Assembly: GCA_009777345.1 (NCBI GenBank)
Contig: WRMB01000002.1
Coordinates: forward strand, 34,842-98,841
DNA: 64,000 nucleotides
Reading direction: 5' to 3'
From: Micrococcales bacterium
Lineage (GTDB): Bacteria; Actinomycetota; Actinomycetes; Actinomycetales; Cellulomonadaceae
Shown: positions 1 to 10,407 of the stretch, in pieces
How the letters are laid out: each line of letters starts with the position of its first letter
How positions within the stretch are numbered: the first letter of the stretch is position 1
Position numbers and translations under genes: made by a program
The notes under the pieces: generated by a model
Told to the model about the DNA's origin: nothing
The model's database searches: none
The model's input: the letters and a program-made list of their open reading frames with translations, nothing else

Positions 1-1
1 C

Positions 2-1240
2 GGGCCGGGGGAGCGGGCCGCGGCCGAGTACGTCGTGGGCCTGCTCCAGGACGTCGGGTTCGACCTGGAGGTGTTCGAGTCCCGGCCGGGCCGCACCTCG
101 GTGGTGACCCGCTGGGAGGGCCGCGACCCGGACCGTCCGGCGCTGGTGCTGCACGGCCACCTGGACGTCGTACCCGCTGTGCGGCACGGAGGGGCCGACG
201 ACTGGCAGGTGGACCCGTTCGCCGGCGAGCTGCACGACGGCCTGGTGTGGGGCCGCGGCGCGGTGGACATGAAGGACATGGACGCCATGATCCTGTCCGT
301 CGTGCGCCAGCGGGTGCGCGAGGGTCGCCCGCCCGCCAGAGACGTGGTGCTGGCTATGTTCGCCGACGAGGAGTCCGGCGGGGTGCTGGGGTCGCACTGG
401 GCCGTCGAGCACCGTCCTGAGCTGTTCGCCGGGGCCACCGAGGCGATCAGCGAGGTCGGTGGCTACTCGGTGGAGGTCGGCGGGCGGCGCGCCTACCTGC
501 TGCAGACCGCGGAGAAGGGCCTGGCCTGGCTGCGTCTGGTCGCCGAGGGCCGCGCCGGGCACGGCTCGGCGGTGAACCCCGACAACCCGGTGACCGAGCT
601 GGCCGCGGCCGTCGCCCGGATCGGGGCGCACCGCTGGCCGCTGCACCTGGTACCCGCCGCCCAGCGGCTCCTAGAAGGCGTGGCCGACCTGGCTGGGCTG
701 CGCTACGACCCGGACGACGAGACCGCGGTGGCCGCGCTGGTCGACGCGCTCGGCCCGGCCGCGCGGTTCGTCGGTGCGACGGTGCGGCAGACCACCACGC
801 CGACGACGCTGACCGCCGGGTACAAGGTCAACGTCGTGCCTGGTCAGGCCCAGGCCGGGGTCGACGCCCGGTTCCTGCCGGGCACCGAGGACGAGCTCAT
901 GGCGCAGATCGCTGCGCTGGCCGGACCGGGAGTCCGCGTCGAGGTCCAGCACCGCGACGCGGCCCTGGAGGCCCCGGTGGACGCCCCGCTGGTCGCGGCG
1001 ATGACGGCGGCGGTCACCGCCGAGGACCCCGGCGCCGTCGTGCTGCCCTACCTGCTGTCGGCCGGGACGGACAACAAGGCGCTGAGCCGGCTCGGCATCG
1101 CCGGGTACGGTTTCGCGCCCCTGCGGCTGCCCGCCGACCTGGACTTCCCGGCGATGTTCCACGGGGTGGACGAGCGGGTCCCGACCGATGCCCTGGTGTT
1201 CGGCACCCGGGTGCTGGACCGGCTGCTCGACACGGTGTGA
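2..1240 (+). CDS. M20 family metallopeptidase/dipeptidase, 5' end cut by window edge
   Basis: This is a zinc exopeptidase of the M20 (ArgE/DapE/CPG2) family, probably a cytoplasmic dipeptidase. The reading frame is open to the first base of the window, and in-frame residues GPGERAAAEYV precede the GTG at 35, so the true start lies outside. Metal-site motifs are visible: LVLHGHLDVVPA (His, Asp), GRGAVDMKDM (bridging Asp), ADEESGG (general base Glu and metal Glu) and a late FHGVDERVP His. The next genes (acidic protein, uppP, mshC) match the order around M. tuberculosis Rv2141c-Rv2137c-uppP-mshC, which supports an Rv2141c-type peptidase. The natural substrate cannot be told from sequence. Confidence 0.9.
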   Translation, partial: GPGERAAAEYVVGLLQDVGFDLEVFESRPGRTSVVTRWEGRDPDRPALVLHGHLDVVPAVRHGGADDWQVDPFAGELHDGLVWGRGAVDMKDMDAMILSVVRQRVREGRPPARDVVLAMFADEESGGVLGSHWAVEHRPELFAGATEAISEVGGYSVEVGGRRAYLLQTAEKGLAWLRLVAEGRAGHGSAVNPDNPVTELAAAVARIGAHRWPLHLVPAAQRLLEGVADLAGLRYDPDDETAVAALVDALGPAARFVGATVRQTTTPTTLTAGYKVNVVPGQAQAGVDARFLPGTEDELMAQIAALAGPGVRVEVQHRDAALEAPVDAPLVAAMTAAVTAEDPGAVVLPYLLSAGTDNKALSRLGIAGYGFAPLRLPADLDFPAMFHGVDERVPTDALVFGTRVLDRLLDTV

Positions 1241-1503
1241 ACCGGGCGCGCGGGTCACGGTCGCGCGGGCCTGGACGATCCGGTGCGACAGTGCCTCACG
1301 GCGACCGTCGACGTGCAGCGGTGCCGCCGTCAGCAGTGGCCGCCGGTGGCGCCATGCTGCCTCCTCGGTCCGGTCGTTCCGTCACCCGATCGGATGGACA
1401 TGTACTCCCCACCCGCGATCAGTTCGGTCGAACGAGCGAGCTTGTCCGCTTCTCTCGGCGATCAGGTGTGCCATTGTGCCCCGTCCACCGCTACGGTCTG
1501 ATC

Positions 1504-1842
1504 ATGACCGTCGACCCGCGCGCCGCCCTCGATCGCCTCATCGCCGCCCTGGAGGCCCACTACACGGCCGTCGTGGCTCGCACAGACCCGGACGACCCCA
1601 GCGTCGACGACGCCTATGACGTGCTCGCCGACGCCTTCGAGGTCTACGACGACGCGCTAGGCACCGTGCACGGCGAAGCGACCCCGTTCTACCTCGGTGA
1701 GGAGGACGACTCCGACGACGACGACGTGGACGAGGACGACCTCGACGACGGTCTTGACGACGACGGCCTGGACCTCGACGACGACGAGGACGACGTGGAC
1801 GACGACGAGGACGACGAGGACGAGGACGACGACGAGGACTGA
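1504..1842 (+). CDS. Small acidic conserved protein, Asp/Glu-only tail
   Basis: A 112-residue protein. The N-terminal ~60 residues (MTVDPRAALDRLIAALEAHY...) look helical and well behaved. The last ~45 are almost entirely Asp and Glu with a few Leu and Gly. It resembles small acidic actinobacterial proteins often labelled primosomal protein, a label for which I see no support. The ORF track opens at 1237, but ATG 1504 is the likely start: TACGGT lies 6 bases upstream, the leaderless arrangement common in this window, and nothing upstream looks coding. Its position between an M20 peptidase and uppP matches Rv2137c. Function is unknown. Confidence 0.75.
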   Translation: MTVDPRAALDRLIAALEAHYTAVVARTDPDDPSVDDAYDVLADAFEVYDDALGTVHGEATPFYLGEEDDSDDDDVDEDDLDDGLDDDGLDLDDDEDDVDDDEDDEDEDDDED

Positions 1843-1915
1843 CCCGCGGGTCGAGCTGAGGCGGCGCTGAGCGACCGGTCCGCTCCCGTGCCGTGGCGGG
1901 CTAAAGTTGCCCTTC

Positions 1916-2908
1916 ATGAGCAACGGCATGGGCCTCCTGGAGGCCGCTTTCATGGGCTTGGTCCAGGGCTTGACCGAGTTCCTGCCGATCTCGTCGTCGG
2001 CGCACATCCGGATCCTCGGCGACCTCACCAATGAGGGCGAGCCGGGTGCCGCGTTCACGGCGATGATCCAGATCGGCACCGAGCTGGCGGTGCTGCTGTA
2101 CTTCCGCCACGACATCGCCCGGATCGTCGTCGCCTGGGTGCGGGCGCTGGCCGGGGCCCAGGGGCGGGGCTGGCGGGCTCGCGTCGGGCTGGGCGGGACC
2201 GCCGTGACCGCCGATCTGGTGGACACCGCGCCGACCCGTCCCCCCACCGCCAGCCGGAGCGGTGGTGCCAGCCACGACGCGCTGATGGGCTGGTTCATCA
2301 TCGTCGGGTCGATCCCGATCGTCGTGCTCGGCCTGCTCTTCAAGGACACCATCGAGTCCACGCTGCGCAACCTGTGGCTCACCGTGGCGATGCTGACCGT
2401 CTTCGCCCTGCTGCTCGGCTGGGCGGACAGGATCGCCCAGCAGCGCCGCGCCCTGGCAGACCTCACCGTCCGGCATGCTCTGCTCTTCGGCCTGTGGCAG
2501 GCGTTGGCGCTGATCCCGGGCGTGTCACGCTCGGGGGGCACGATCACCGGCGGGCTGTTCATGGGCTATACCCGCGAGGCCGCCGCCCGGTACTCGTTCC
2601 TGCTGGCCATGCCCGCGGTGTTCGGTGCGGGGCTGCTCCAGCTGGTCAGCTCGCTGGGCGAGTTCGGCCAGTGCAGCACGACCGAGGGCGTCGCGACCTA
2701 CAACCCTTCGGTCGCCGCGACCCTGGTGGCGACGGTGGTCGCCTTCGTCGTCGGGTACGTCGTCATCATCGGGTTCCTCAAGATCGTCTCGACCTACTCG
2801 TACAAGCCGTTCGTCTACTACCGGCTGGCCCTGGCGGCCGTGGTCGCGCTGCTGCTGCTTACCGGGGTGCTGCATCCCACCCCGGAAGTGACCCAGTGCA
2901 CCGGCTGA
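1916..2908 (+). CDS. uppP: Undecaprenyl-diphosphatase (bacitracin resistance protein)
   Basis: Integral membrane phosphatase that converts undecaprenyl diphosphate to the monophosphate, recycling the lipid carrier for peptidoglycan synthesis. Of 330 residues, the early GLVQGLTEFLPISSSAHIR carries the Glu-rich family motif and the mid-protein PGVSRSGGT motif carries the catalytic Arg/Ser; about eight membrane segments are visible. A ~35-residue hydrophilic Ala/Thr/Arg insert (around residues 80-115) between the first and second helix groups is longer than usual. The start is ATG 1916: TAAAGT sits 8 bases upstream, consistent with a leaderless transcript. A TTG at 1907 in the ORF track is less likely. 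Confidence 0.95.
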   Translation: MSNGMGLLEAAFMGLVQGLTEFLPISSSAHIRILGDLTNEGEPGAAFTAMIQIGTELAVLLYFRHDIARIVVAWVRALAGAQGRGWRARVGLGGTAVTADLVDTAPTRPPTASRSGGASHDALMGWFIIVGSIPIVVLGLLFKDTIESTLRNLWLTVAMLTVFALLLGWADRIAQQRRALADLTVRHALLFGLWQALALIPGVSRSGGTITGGLFMGYTREAAARYSFLLAMPAVFGAGLLQLVSSLGEFGQCSTTEGVATYNPSVAATLVATVVAFVVGYVVIIGFLKIVSTYSYKPFVYYRLALAAVVALLLLTGVLHPTPEVTQCTG

Positions 2909-2931
2909 GCCCCCGCGCCGATCCCAGTGCA

Positions 2932-2983
2932 TGGGTTCCACGCCGATCCACCGTTTCGAAACGGTGGATCGGCGTGGGACCCA
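2932..2983. terminator. Long near-perfect palindrome between uppP and mshC
   Basis: Centred on TTTCGAAA, the sequence pairs with itself over about 26 base pairs per arm, with one G-U type mismatch and no loop. There is no T-tract, so it is not a classical intrinsic terminator. Position just after uppP suggests transcription termination or mRNA 3'-end protection; an operator for a dimeric regulator acting on mshC is the alternative. Confidence 0.6.
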
Positions 2984-3064
2984 CGACCTGAGACATCCTT
3001 ATCGGTCTGCTGTTGGGACGGGCGTTGCTGAGACGTCCGGTCGGGCCCGGGATAGTCTGCTTCG

Positions 3065-4309
3065 GTGATTGCCTGGTCTGCCCCGTCGGTGCCCGTGCTG
3101 CCTGGTCCCGCAGACCGTGCTGTGGTGCGGCTGCGCGATGCTTCCGGGCTGCTCAAGGAGTCGGCTGAGGGGCCGTCGGCGACGCTGTACGTGTGCGGGA
3201 TCACCCCGTACGACTCCACCCACCTCGGCCACGCCGCGACCTACCTGGCGTTCGACGTGCTGCGCCGCGCCTGGCTGGACGCTGGTCTGCAGGTGCAGCA
3301 CGCGTCGAACGTCACCGATGTCGACGACCCGCTGCTCGACCGTGCGACGGCCACCGGGGTGGACTGGCGCGACCTGGCCGCCGACCAGACCGCCAGGTTC
3401 TTCCAGGACATGACGGCGCTGCAGGTGCTGCCGCCGGACACCTACCTGGCCGTCAGCGAGACGGTGCCGCAGGTCGCCGAGGTGGTCGCCGCGCTGCTCG
3501 CAGCAGGCGCCGCCTACCAGGTGCCTGCCGACGATATCGCCGGACCCGGTGACGTCTACGCCGACCTGTCGCTGGACCCCGCGTTCGGCTCTGTGTTCTG
3601 TTCTGCCGCGGGCCTGGACGACGCCACGATGCGTGCCCTGTTCGCCGAGCGCGGCGGCGACCCGGACCGCCCGGGCAAACGTCACCCGCTGGACCCGCTG
3701 CTGTGGCGGGCCGAACGTCCCGGCGAACCCGCCTGGGACGCCGCCGCGCTGGGCCGGGGCCGCCCCGGCTGGCACGTCGAGTGCGCCGTCATCGCCGCCG
3801 CCGGTCTGGGCCCGGTCGTCGACGTCCAGGGCGGCGGTCGCGACCTGGTCTTCCCGCACCACGAGATGAGCACGTCCCACGCCCGGCTGCTCGGCACCAC
3901 GGTCCGGGTGCAGGCCCATGCGGGCCTGGTCGCCTACGCCGGGCACAAGATGAGCAAGTCCCGGGGCAACCTGGTGTTCGTCCGCACCCTGCTGGCCGAC
4001 GGTGCCGACCCGGCCGCCCTCCGCCTCGCCCTGCACGCCCACCACTACCGCGCCGACTGGGAGTGGACCGACGACCAGCTGGTCGCCGCGCACCAGCGCC
4101 TGGCCCGCTGGCGCGCCGCCGTGGCTCGTCCCTCGGCCGCCCCGGCCGAACCACTGCTGGCCACCGTCCGCGCCGCCCTGGCCGACGACCTGGACACCCC
4201 CGCAGCCCTGGCCGCCATCGACGCCTGGACCCAGGCCGACGGCACCGACCAGACCGCCCCAGGGCTGGTCCGCACCCTCACCGACGCCCTGATGGGCATC
4301 GAGCTGTAG
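3065..4309 (+). CDS. mshC: Cysteine:GlcN-Ins ligase (mycothiol synthesis)
   Basis: ATP-dependent ligase joining cysteine to glucosaminyl-inositol, the third enzyme specific to mycothiol, the actinobacterial low-molecular-weight thiol. It is a class I synthetase fold derived from cysteinyl-tRNA synthetase: CGITPYDSTHLGHAATY supplies the zinc Cys and the HIGH-like motif, HVECAVIA and FPHHEMSTSHA further zinc ligands, and KMSKSRGN the catalytic loop. The CGITPYDSTH version and 414-residue length separate MshC from CysS. GTG 3065 has TAGTCT exactly 6 bases upstream, so the transcript is probably leaderless. Location after uppP agrees with other actinobacteria. Confidence 0.95.
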   Translation: MIAWSAPSVPVLPGPADRAVVRLRDASGLLKESAEGPSATLYVCGITPYDSTHLGHAATYLAFDVLRRAWLDAGLQVQHASNVTDVDDPLLDRATATGVDWRDLAADQTARFFQDMTALQVLPPDTYLAVSETVPQVAEVVAALLAAGAAYQVPADDIAGPGDVYADLSLDPAFGSVFCSAAGLDDATMRALFAERGGDPDRPGKRHPLDPLLWRAERPGEPAWDAAALGRGRPGWHVECAVIAAAGLGPVVDVQGGGRDLVFPHHEMSTSHARLLGTTVRVQAHAGLVAYAGHKMSKSRGNLVFVRTLLADGADPAALRLALHAHHYRADWEWTDDQLVAAHQRLARWRAAVARPSAAPAEPLLATVRAALADDLDTPAALAAIDAWTQADGTDQTAPGLVRTLTDALMGIEL

Positions 4310-4449
4310 GACGCATGCGATACCGTTTCAACGGGTCGCAGAAGACGCTTTCCGCCTGGTCGTCAGGGCGGCCGTCTCGAGAAGAGAGAAGACACCCTTG
4401 CGTGCAGCGAGGGTCATGGGGATGCGTACCGTCTCGGTCGTGCAGCCGC

Positions 4450-5292
4450 TCAGCCCTGGTCGCGGCGGCGCAGGTAGCGTTCGAACTCCTGGGCGATGGC
4501 CTCGCCGGTGGCCTCCGGCAGGTCGGCGGTGTCCTTGGCCTCTTCCAGGTGGCGCACGTACTCGCCGATCTCGGCGTCGTCGGAGGCCAGCTCGTCGACG
4601 CCCTGCTGCCAGGCCTGGGCGTCCTCGGCGAGGTCGCCGACCTCCAGGGACTGGCCGAGCAGCTTCTCCACCCCGCCGAGCAGGGCCAGGGTCGCCTTCG
4701 GTGACGGCGGGTGGGCGACGTAGTGGGGCACCGCCGCCCACAGCGCGACCGTCGCCAGGCCGCGGCGCCGGGCTTCCGCGGCGAGCACCCCGACGATCCC
4801 GACCGGGCCCTCGTAGGTGCTCGGCTCCAGGTCCAGCAGGGCGCGTACCTTGGCGTCCTCGCTGCTCATCGTCACCGGGATAGGGCGGGTGTGCGGCACG
4901 TCGGCCAGCAGCGCGCCCACCGTGACCACGGTGTGCACCCGCTGCTCGACGGCCCGGTCGAGCAGGTCGGCGCAGAACCGGCGCCAGCGCAGCGACGGCT
5001 CGTAGCCCTGCGCCAGGACCACCCGGCGACGACCGACCTTGGTCACGGACAGCGTGGTCGTGGGCCAGACCAGCTCGCGGTGGCCGTCCTCGTCGGCTTC
5101 GATGGTCGGGCGGTTCACCTGGAAGTCGTGGTACTCCTCGGGGTCCAGCGCGGCGACGCGCCGGGCGGACCACACCTCGTGCAGGTGCTCCAGGGCGTCG
5201 CTGGCCGCACTGCCGGCGTCGTTCCAGCCTTCGAAGGCTGCGAGCATCACGGTCTGGTCCCCGGGCAGTGCCCCCGATCGTCGTGCGCTCAC
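4450..5292 (-). CDS. PAC2 family protein (Rv2125-like)
   Basis: A 280-residue member of the PAC2 (proteasome assembly chaperone 2) fold family, of unknown exact role in bacteria. Recognisable features are AAFEGWNDAGSAASDAL near the N-terminus, the VTVGALLADVPHTRP segment, and a charged C-terminal helix region ending in EFERYLRRRDQG. Its M. tuberculosis counterpart lies near the proteasome ATPase locus, as here (ARC is about 2.3 kb away). GTG 5292 is preceded at 6 bases by TAGGCT, favouring a leaderless start over the frame-shifted ATG 4 bases upstream. It is divergent from the site-2 protease gene. The link to the proteasome is by family name and location only. Confidence 0.85.
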   Translation of the reverse strand: MSARRSGALPGDQTVMLAAFEGWNDAGSAASDALEHLHEVWSARRVAALDPEEYHDFQVNRPTIEADEDGHRELVWPTTTLSVTKVGRRRVVLAQGYEPSLRWRRFCADLLDRAVEQRVHTVVTVGALLADVPHTRPIPVTMSSEDAKVRALLDLEPSTYEGPVGIVGVLAAEARRRGLATVALWAAVPHYVAHPPSPKATLALLGGVEKLLGQSLEVGDLAEDAQAWQQGVDELASDDAEIGEYVRHLEEAKDTADLPEATGEAIAQEFERYLRRRDQG

Positions 5293-5349
5293 TCATCCAG
5301 CCTACGCAACCGCGGCAGGTCTTGGCGGTCAGGACGGGCCCGGACCCTG

Positions 5350-5373
5350 GTGTCGCGGGCGCGACACTACGCT
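5350..5373 (+). promoter_or_regulatory. Palindrome plus -10 box of the site-2 protease promoter
   Basis: GTGTCGCG-GG-CGCGACAC (5350-5367) abuts a TACGCT -10 box (5368-5373), which lies 6 bases before GTG 5380. The palindrome would cover roughly -28 to -11, the right place for a repressor or a small regulator. The GTGTCGC core recurs in other hairpins of this window. Confidence 0.5.
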
Positions 5374-5379
5374 GGTCGG

Positions 5380-7520
<2,141 letters not shown>

Positions 7521-7612
7521 CCGAACGGGTGTTGACACTCCCGGCTACCCTCGATGTGTCCGACCCCACTGTCCTCAGTCTTGCGGTACCAACAGGAAGT
7601 CGGAGGGCCATC

Positions 7613-9229
7613 ATGACCGACCCGACGTACCAGCACCGCGAGCTGGCGTTGCTCGCAGCCAAGAACGAACGGCTGACCGCGGCGCTGGTCGCGGCCCGGG
7701 AGCAGATCGTCGAGCTCAAGCGTCAGGTGGACGACCTGGCCAAGCCCCCGGGGACGTACGCGACCTTCGTCGCCGCCCACGACGACGGCACCGTCGACGT
7801 GGTGGCCGCGGGCCGCAAGATGCACGTCGCGGTGACTCCGACCCTGGACGTCGCCGACCTGCTGCCCGGTCAGGAGGTCATGCTCAACGAGGCGCTGACC
7901 GTGGTCCGGGTGGCCGGGTACGAGCAGGTCGGCGAGCTGGTCACCGTCTCCGAGCTGCTCGGCGACGACCGGGCGCTGGTCGTCGGCCGCGGCGACGAGG
8001 AACGGGTCGTGCGTTTCGCCGGGCAGGTCGCCGACGCCGGGGTGCGGGTCGGCGACACGTTGACCATCGACTCGCGCTCCGGGTTCGTCTTCGAGGTGAT
8101 CCCCAAGGCCGAGGTCCAGGACCTGGTCCTGGAAGAGGTCCCCGATATCGGTTATGACGATATCGGTGGTCTGGGCCCGCAGATCGGCGCGATCCGTGAC
8201 GCCGTCGAGCTGCCGTTCGCCCACCCCGAGCTGTTCGCCGAGCACGGGCTGAAAGCCCCCAAGGGCATCTTGCTGTACGGCCCGCCGGGTTGCGGCAAGA
8301 CGCTCATCGCCAAGGCCGTGGCCCATTCCCTGGCCGCCGCGGCGCGGGCCAAGAGCGGGGACGAGGCCGACGAACGGGCCTTCTTCCTCAACGTCAAAGG
8401 CCCCGAGCTGCTGAACAAGTACGTGGGGGAGACCGAGCGGCATATCCGGCTGATCTTCGCCCGGGCGCGGGAGAAGGCCTCCGAAGGGCACCCCGTCGTG
8501 GTGTTCTTCGACGAGATGGAGTCGCTGTTCCGCACCCGCGGCACCGGGGTGTCGTCGGACGTGGAGACGACGATCGTCCCGCAGCTGCTCAGCGAGATCG
8601 ACGGGGTGGAACGGCTGGAGAACGTCATCGTCATCGGCGCGTCCAACCGGGAGGACATGATCGACCCGGCGATCCTGCGCCCCGGTCGGCTGGACGTGAA
8701 GATCAAGATCGAACGCCCCGACGCCGAGGGCGCCCGGGAGATCTTCGCCAAGTACCTCACCACCGACCTGCCGATCCACGCCGACGACATCGCCGAGCAC
8801 GGTGGCGACAAGACCGCCACGGTCGAGGCGATGATCACCCGCGCCGTGGAGCGCATGTACGCCGAGTCAGAGGAGAACCGGTTCCTGGAGGTCACCTACG
8901 CCTCGGGCGACAAGGAGATCCTGTACTTCAAGGACTTCAACTCCGGCGCGATGATCCAGAACATCGTGGACCGGGCCAAGAAGTCCGCGATCAAAGAGCT
9001 CCTGGACACCGGGCAGCGCGGGATCCGCGTCGAGCACGTCGTCAACGCCTGCGTCGAGGAGTTCCGCGAGAACGAGGACCTGCCCAACACCACCAACCCC
9101 GACGACTGGGCCCGCATCTCCGGCAAGAAGGGCGAACGCATCGTCTTCGTCCGCACCGTCGTCGCCGGCAAGAGCGGCGCGTCGTCCCGCCGCATCGAGA
9201 ACGTCACCAGCACCGGCCAGTACCTGTAG
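7613..9229 (+). CDS. arc: Proteasome-associated AAA+ ATPase (ARC/Mpa)
   Basis: Hexameric unfoldase that recognises pupylated proteins and feeds them into the 20S proteasome. Of 538 residues, positions ~8-45 form the N-terminal coiled coil that binds Pup, followed by tandem OB folds (~45-190). The AAA+ core has Walker A GPPGCGKT (~223), Walker [10 protein letters not shown] and the second-region arginines (ILRPGRLD). The protein ends in GQYL: the penultimate Tyr is the HbYX-type tail that docks on the proteasome. ATG 7613 is chosen because GGAGG lies just upstream. Notably no pup, dop, prcBA or pafA follows: the next gene is a PIN toxin on the other strand. Confidence 0.95.
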   Translation: MTDPTYQHRELALLAAKNERLTAALVAAREQIVELKRQVDDLAKPPGTYATFVAAHDDGTVDVVAAGRKMHVAVTPTLDVADLLPGQEVMLNEALTVVRVAGYEQVGELVTVSELLGDDRALVVGRGDEERVVRFAGQVADAGVRVGDTLTIDSRSGFVFEVIPKAEVQDLVLEEVPDIGYDDIGGLGPQIGAIRDAVELPFAHPELFAEHGLKAPKGILLYGPPGCGKTLIAKAVAHSLAAAARAKSGDEADERAFFLNVKGPELLNKYVGETERHIRLIFARAREKASEGHPVVVFFDEMESLFRTRGTGVSSDVETTIVPQLLSEIDGVERLENVIVIGASNREDMIDPAILRPGRLDVKIKIERPDAEGAREIFAKYLTTDLPIHADDIAEHGGDKTATVEAMITRAVERMYAESEENRFLEVTYASGDKEILYFKDFNSGAMIQNIVDRAKKSAIKELLDTGQRGIRVEHVVNACVEEFRENEDLPNTTNPDDWARISGKKGERIVFVRTVVAGKSGASSRRIENVTSTGQYL

Positions 9230-9243
9230 CCTCGCCGCAGGTT

Positions 9244-9672
9244 TCAACGGGACGCGACCGCGGGTCGGTCGGGGTCGTCGGTGACGGGGTCGTGGACTGC
9301 GAAGGCGAGTGCGGTGGCGGCGCGGGCGTACTGACGGTCGTGGGTCACGATGACCGGGGTGTCGCTGCGGATCCGTAGTGCGGCAGCCAGGTGCACCGCG
9401 TCCGCTCCGGAGATGACGCCGGGCACGGCGATGGCTTCGTGCATGAGTCTGGGGTCGACCTCTTGGATGTGGAAGTCGCGCAGATAGTCGTCGAGGATCG
9501 AGGCGTCACCGCCGTGGTTGGTGACCAGGTGCCGGGCTTCGACCTCCATGAAGCGTGAGGCGACCAGCGTGTCGCCGCGCGCCAGCAGCTGGTCGTACCA
9601 GTCGCTGGCGGCGGGGGAGCGACGGGTGGCCACGCTGATGAGGATGTTGGTGTCGATGTGCCACAGGGTCAC
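9244..9672 (-). CDS. VapC-type PIN-domain toxin
   Basis: A 142-residue PIN domain ribonuclease, the toxin half of a type II toxin-antitoxin pair. The conserved acids are visible: WHIDTNILI (first Asp), FMEVEARHL (Glu), SGADAVHLAAAL (Asp) and THDRQYARAA (last Asp). Its GTG start overlaps the antitoxin stop by four bases (GTGA), so the two are translationally coupled. The RNA target is unknown. It sits immediately downstream of the ARC gene, on the opposite strand, where proteasome genes would be expected. Confidence 0.88.
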   Translation of the reverse strand: MTLWHIDTNILISVATRRSPAASDWYDQLLARGDTLVASRFMEVEARHLVTNHGGDASILDDYLRDFHIQEVDPRLMHEAIAVPGVISGADAVHLAAALRIRSDTPVIVTHDRQYARAATALAFAVHDPVTDDPDRPAVASR

Positions 9673-9950
9673 TGCTGGGCCTCACGCTGGGCCTGGCGTT
9701 CGGCGATCGACTCGGCGACCAGGTCGACCGGCACCTTCAGCACCCGGCGCTTCGTCGGGGTCGGGTCCTGGCGCGGTGGGGTCGTACGGCCTGCCTCGAC
9801 CTCGGCGGCCAGGGTCCTGGCGGGCGCGGTGATGTGCGACAGCCGGTAGGCAGGCACGCCGTCCCGCAGGATGAGCACGTCCTCGCTGTCGGCCATGCGG
9901 ATCGCCGCCGAACGCTGCTGGTTGAACTCCGTCAGGGTCATCGTCACCAT
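9669..9950 (-). CDS. Phd/YefM-like antitoxin of the PIN toxin
   Basis: A 93-residue antitoxin. The N-terminal ~45 residues (TMTLTEFNQQRSAAIRMADSEDVLILRDGVPAYRL) have the Phd/YefM dimerisation and DNA-binding pattern; the C-terminal part is charged and probably disordered until it binds the toxin. ATG 9950 lies 6 bases after TAGTCT, and that box sits at the centre of a perfect 15-bp palindrome, so self-repression is very likely. Confidence 0.85.
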   Translation of the reverse strand: MVTMTLTEFNQQRSAAIRMADSEDVLILRDGVPAYRLSHITAPARTLAAEVEAGRTTPPRQDPTPTKRRVLKVPVDLVAESIAERQAQREAQQ

Positions 9951-9966
9951 GATGCTAGACTAGCAT
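9951..9966 (-). promoter_or_regulatory. Palindromic operator over the -10 box of the Phd/PIN toxin-antitoxin operon
   Basis: Reading on the minus strand, ATGCTAG-T-CTAGCAT (9966-9952) is a perfect palindrome. It contains the -10 hexamer TAGTCT and ends one base before the ATG. Antitoxin or antitoxin-toxin complex binding here would block a leaderless promoter. Confidence 0.75.
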
Positions 9967-10002
9967 ATTAGTAGCCTGGTCTGCATTACGAGGCGCTGTG
10001 AC

Positions 10003-10075
10003 CGTCCGTGCGACACTTCCACGCCAGAGCGACACTTCGAACTGTCGCTCTGGCGTGGAAGTGTCGCACAGGACG
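10003..10075. terminator. Large hairpin downstream of the Lrp-type gene
   Basis: Two perfect 26-base arms (10009-10034 and 10043-10068) flank an 8-base loop, and five more pairs extend the stem after a one-base bulge. Within the left arm, GCGACACTTC-like sequence occurs twice. It sits just past the stop of the minus-strand Lrp gene, and could terminate that transcript, but is longer than needed and resembles a dispersed palindromic repeat. Confidence 0.7.
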
Positions 10076-10089
10076 TCGGTCATGCGGCA

Positions 10090-10368
10090 TCAGTCGGTGC
10101 CGAGGGCGAAGGCGGCGTCGAGGTCGTGGCGGGAGTAGGTGCGGAAGGCTATGTAGGTCTGGGTGCGCAGGACGCCTTCGACCTTGCTGACGGCGTCGGC
10201 GATGACGTCGGCCAGCTCTTCGTGCTCGCGGACCCGGACCATGGCGATGAGGTCGACCTCGCCGGTGACCGAGAAGACCTCGGAGACCTGGGGCAGCTCG
10301 GCGACCTGCTGGGCGACCTCCGGGATGCGGGCGGCGTCGGCGTCGATGTGGACGATGGCGGTGATCAT
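10090..10368 (-). CDS. Lrp/AsnC ligand-binding (RAM) domain protein without HTH
   Basis: A 92-residue protein consisting only of the RAM/SIT ligand-binding domain of Lrp/AsnC regulators: MITAIVHIDADAARIPEVA, the VTGEVDLIAMVRV strand and the FRTYSRHDLDAAF end. No DNA-binding helix-turn-helix is present, so it cannot act as a normal repressor; it may sense an amino acid and partner with a full-length regulator. The start is placed at the third ATG (10368) because the family begins MITAIV and the extra N-terminal residues of the ORF track are not conserved. Strong hairpins flank it on both sides, so it is probably transcribed alone. Confidence 0.85.
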   Translation of the reverse strand: MITAIVHIDADAARIPEVAQQVAELPQVSEVFSVTGEVDLIAMVRVREHEELADVIADAVSKVEGVLRTQTYIAFRTYSRHDLDAAFALGTD

Positions 10369-10407
10369 GCTTCCCATCATGCCGTGCCCGCGGCGGTCGT
10401 GGCGCCT

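Noticed and set aside
671-1258. Long minus-strand ORF over the peptidase gene
   Set aside because: Shadow of the plus-strand coding sequence caused by high GC at third positions; composition (Gln/Gly/Arg/His-rich) is not protein-like.
1657-2562. 301-residue minus-strand ORF across the acidic protein and uppP
   Set aside because: It spans two clear plus-strand genes, and its Val-rich end is the antisense of the Asp/Glu run.
4711-5379. 5' extension of the site-2 protease ORF
   Set aside because: It is antisense to the PAC2 gene and non-conserved; the GTG at 5380 with a -10 box 6 bases upstream is the better start.
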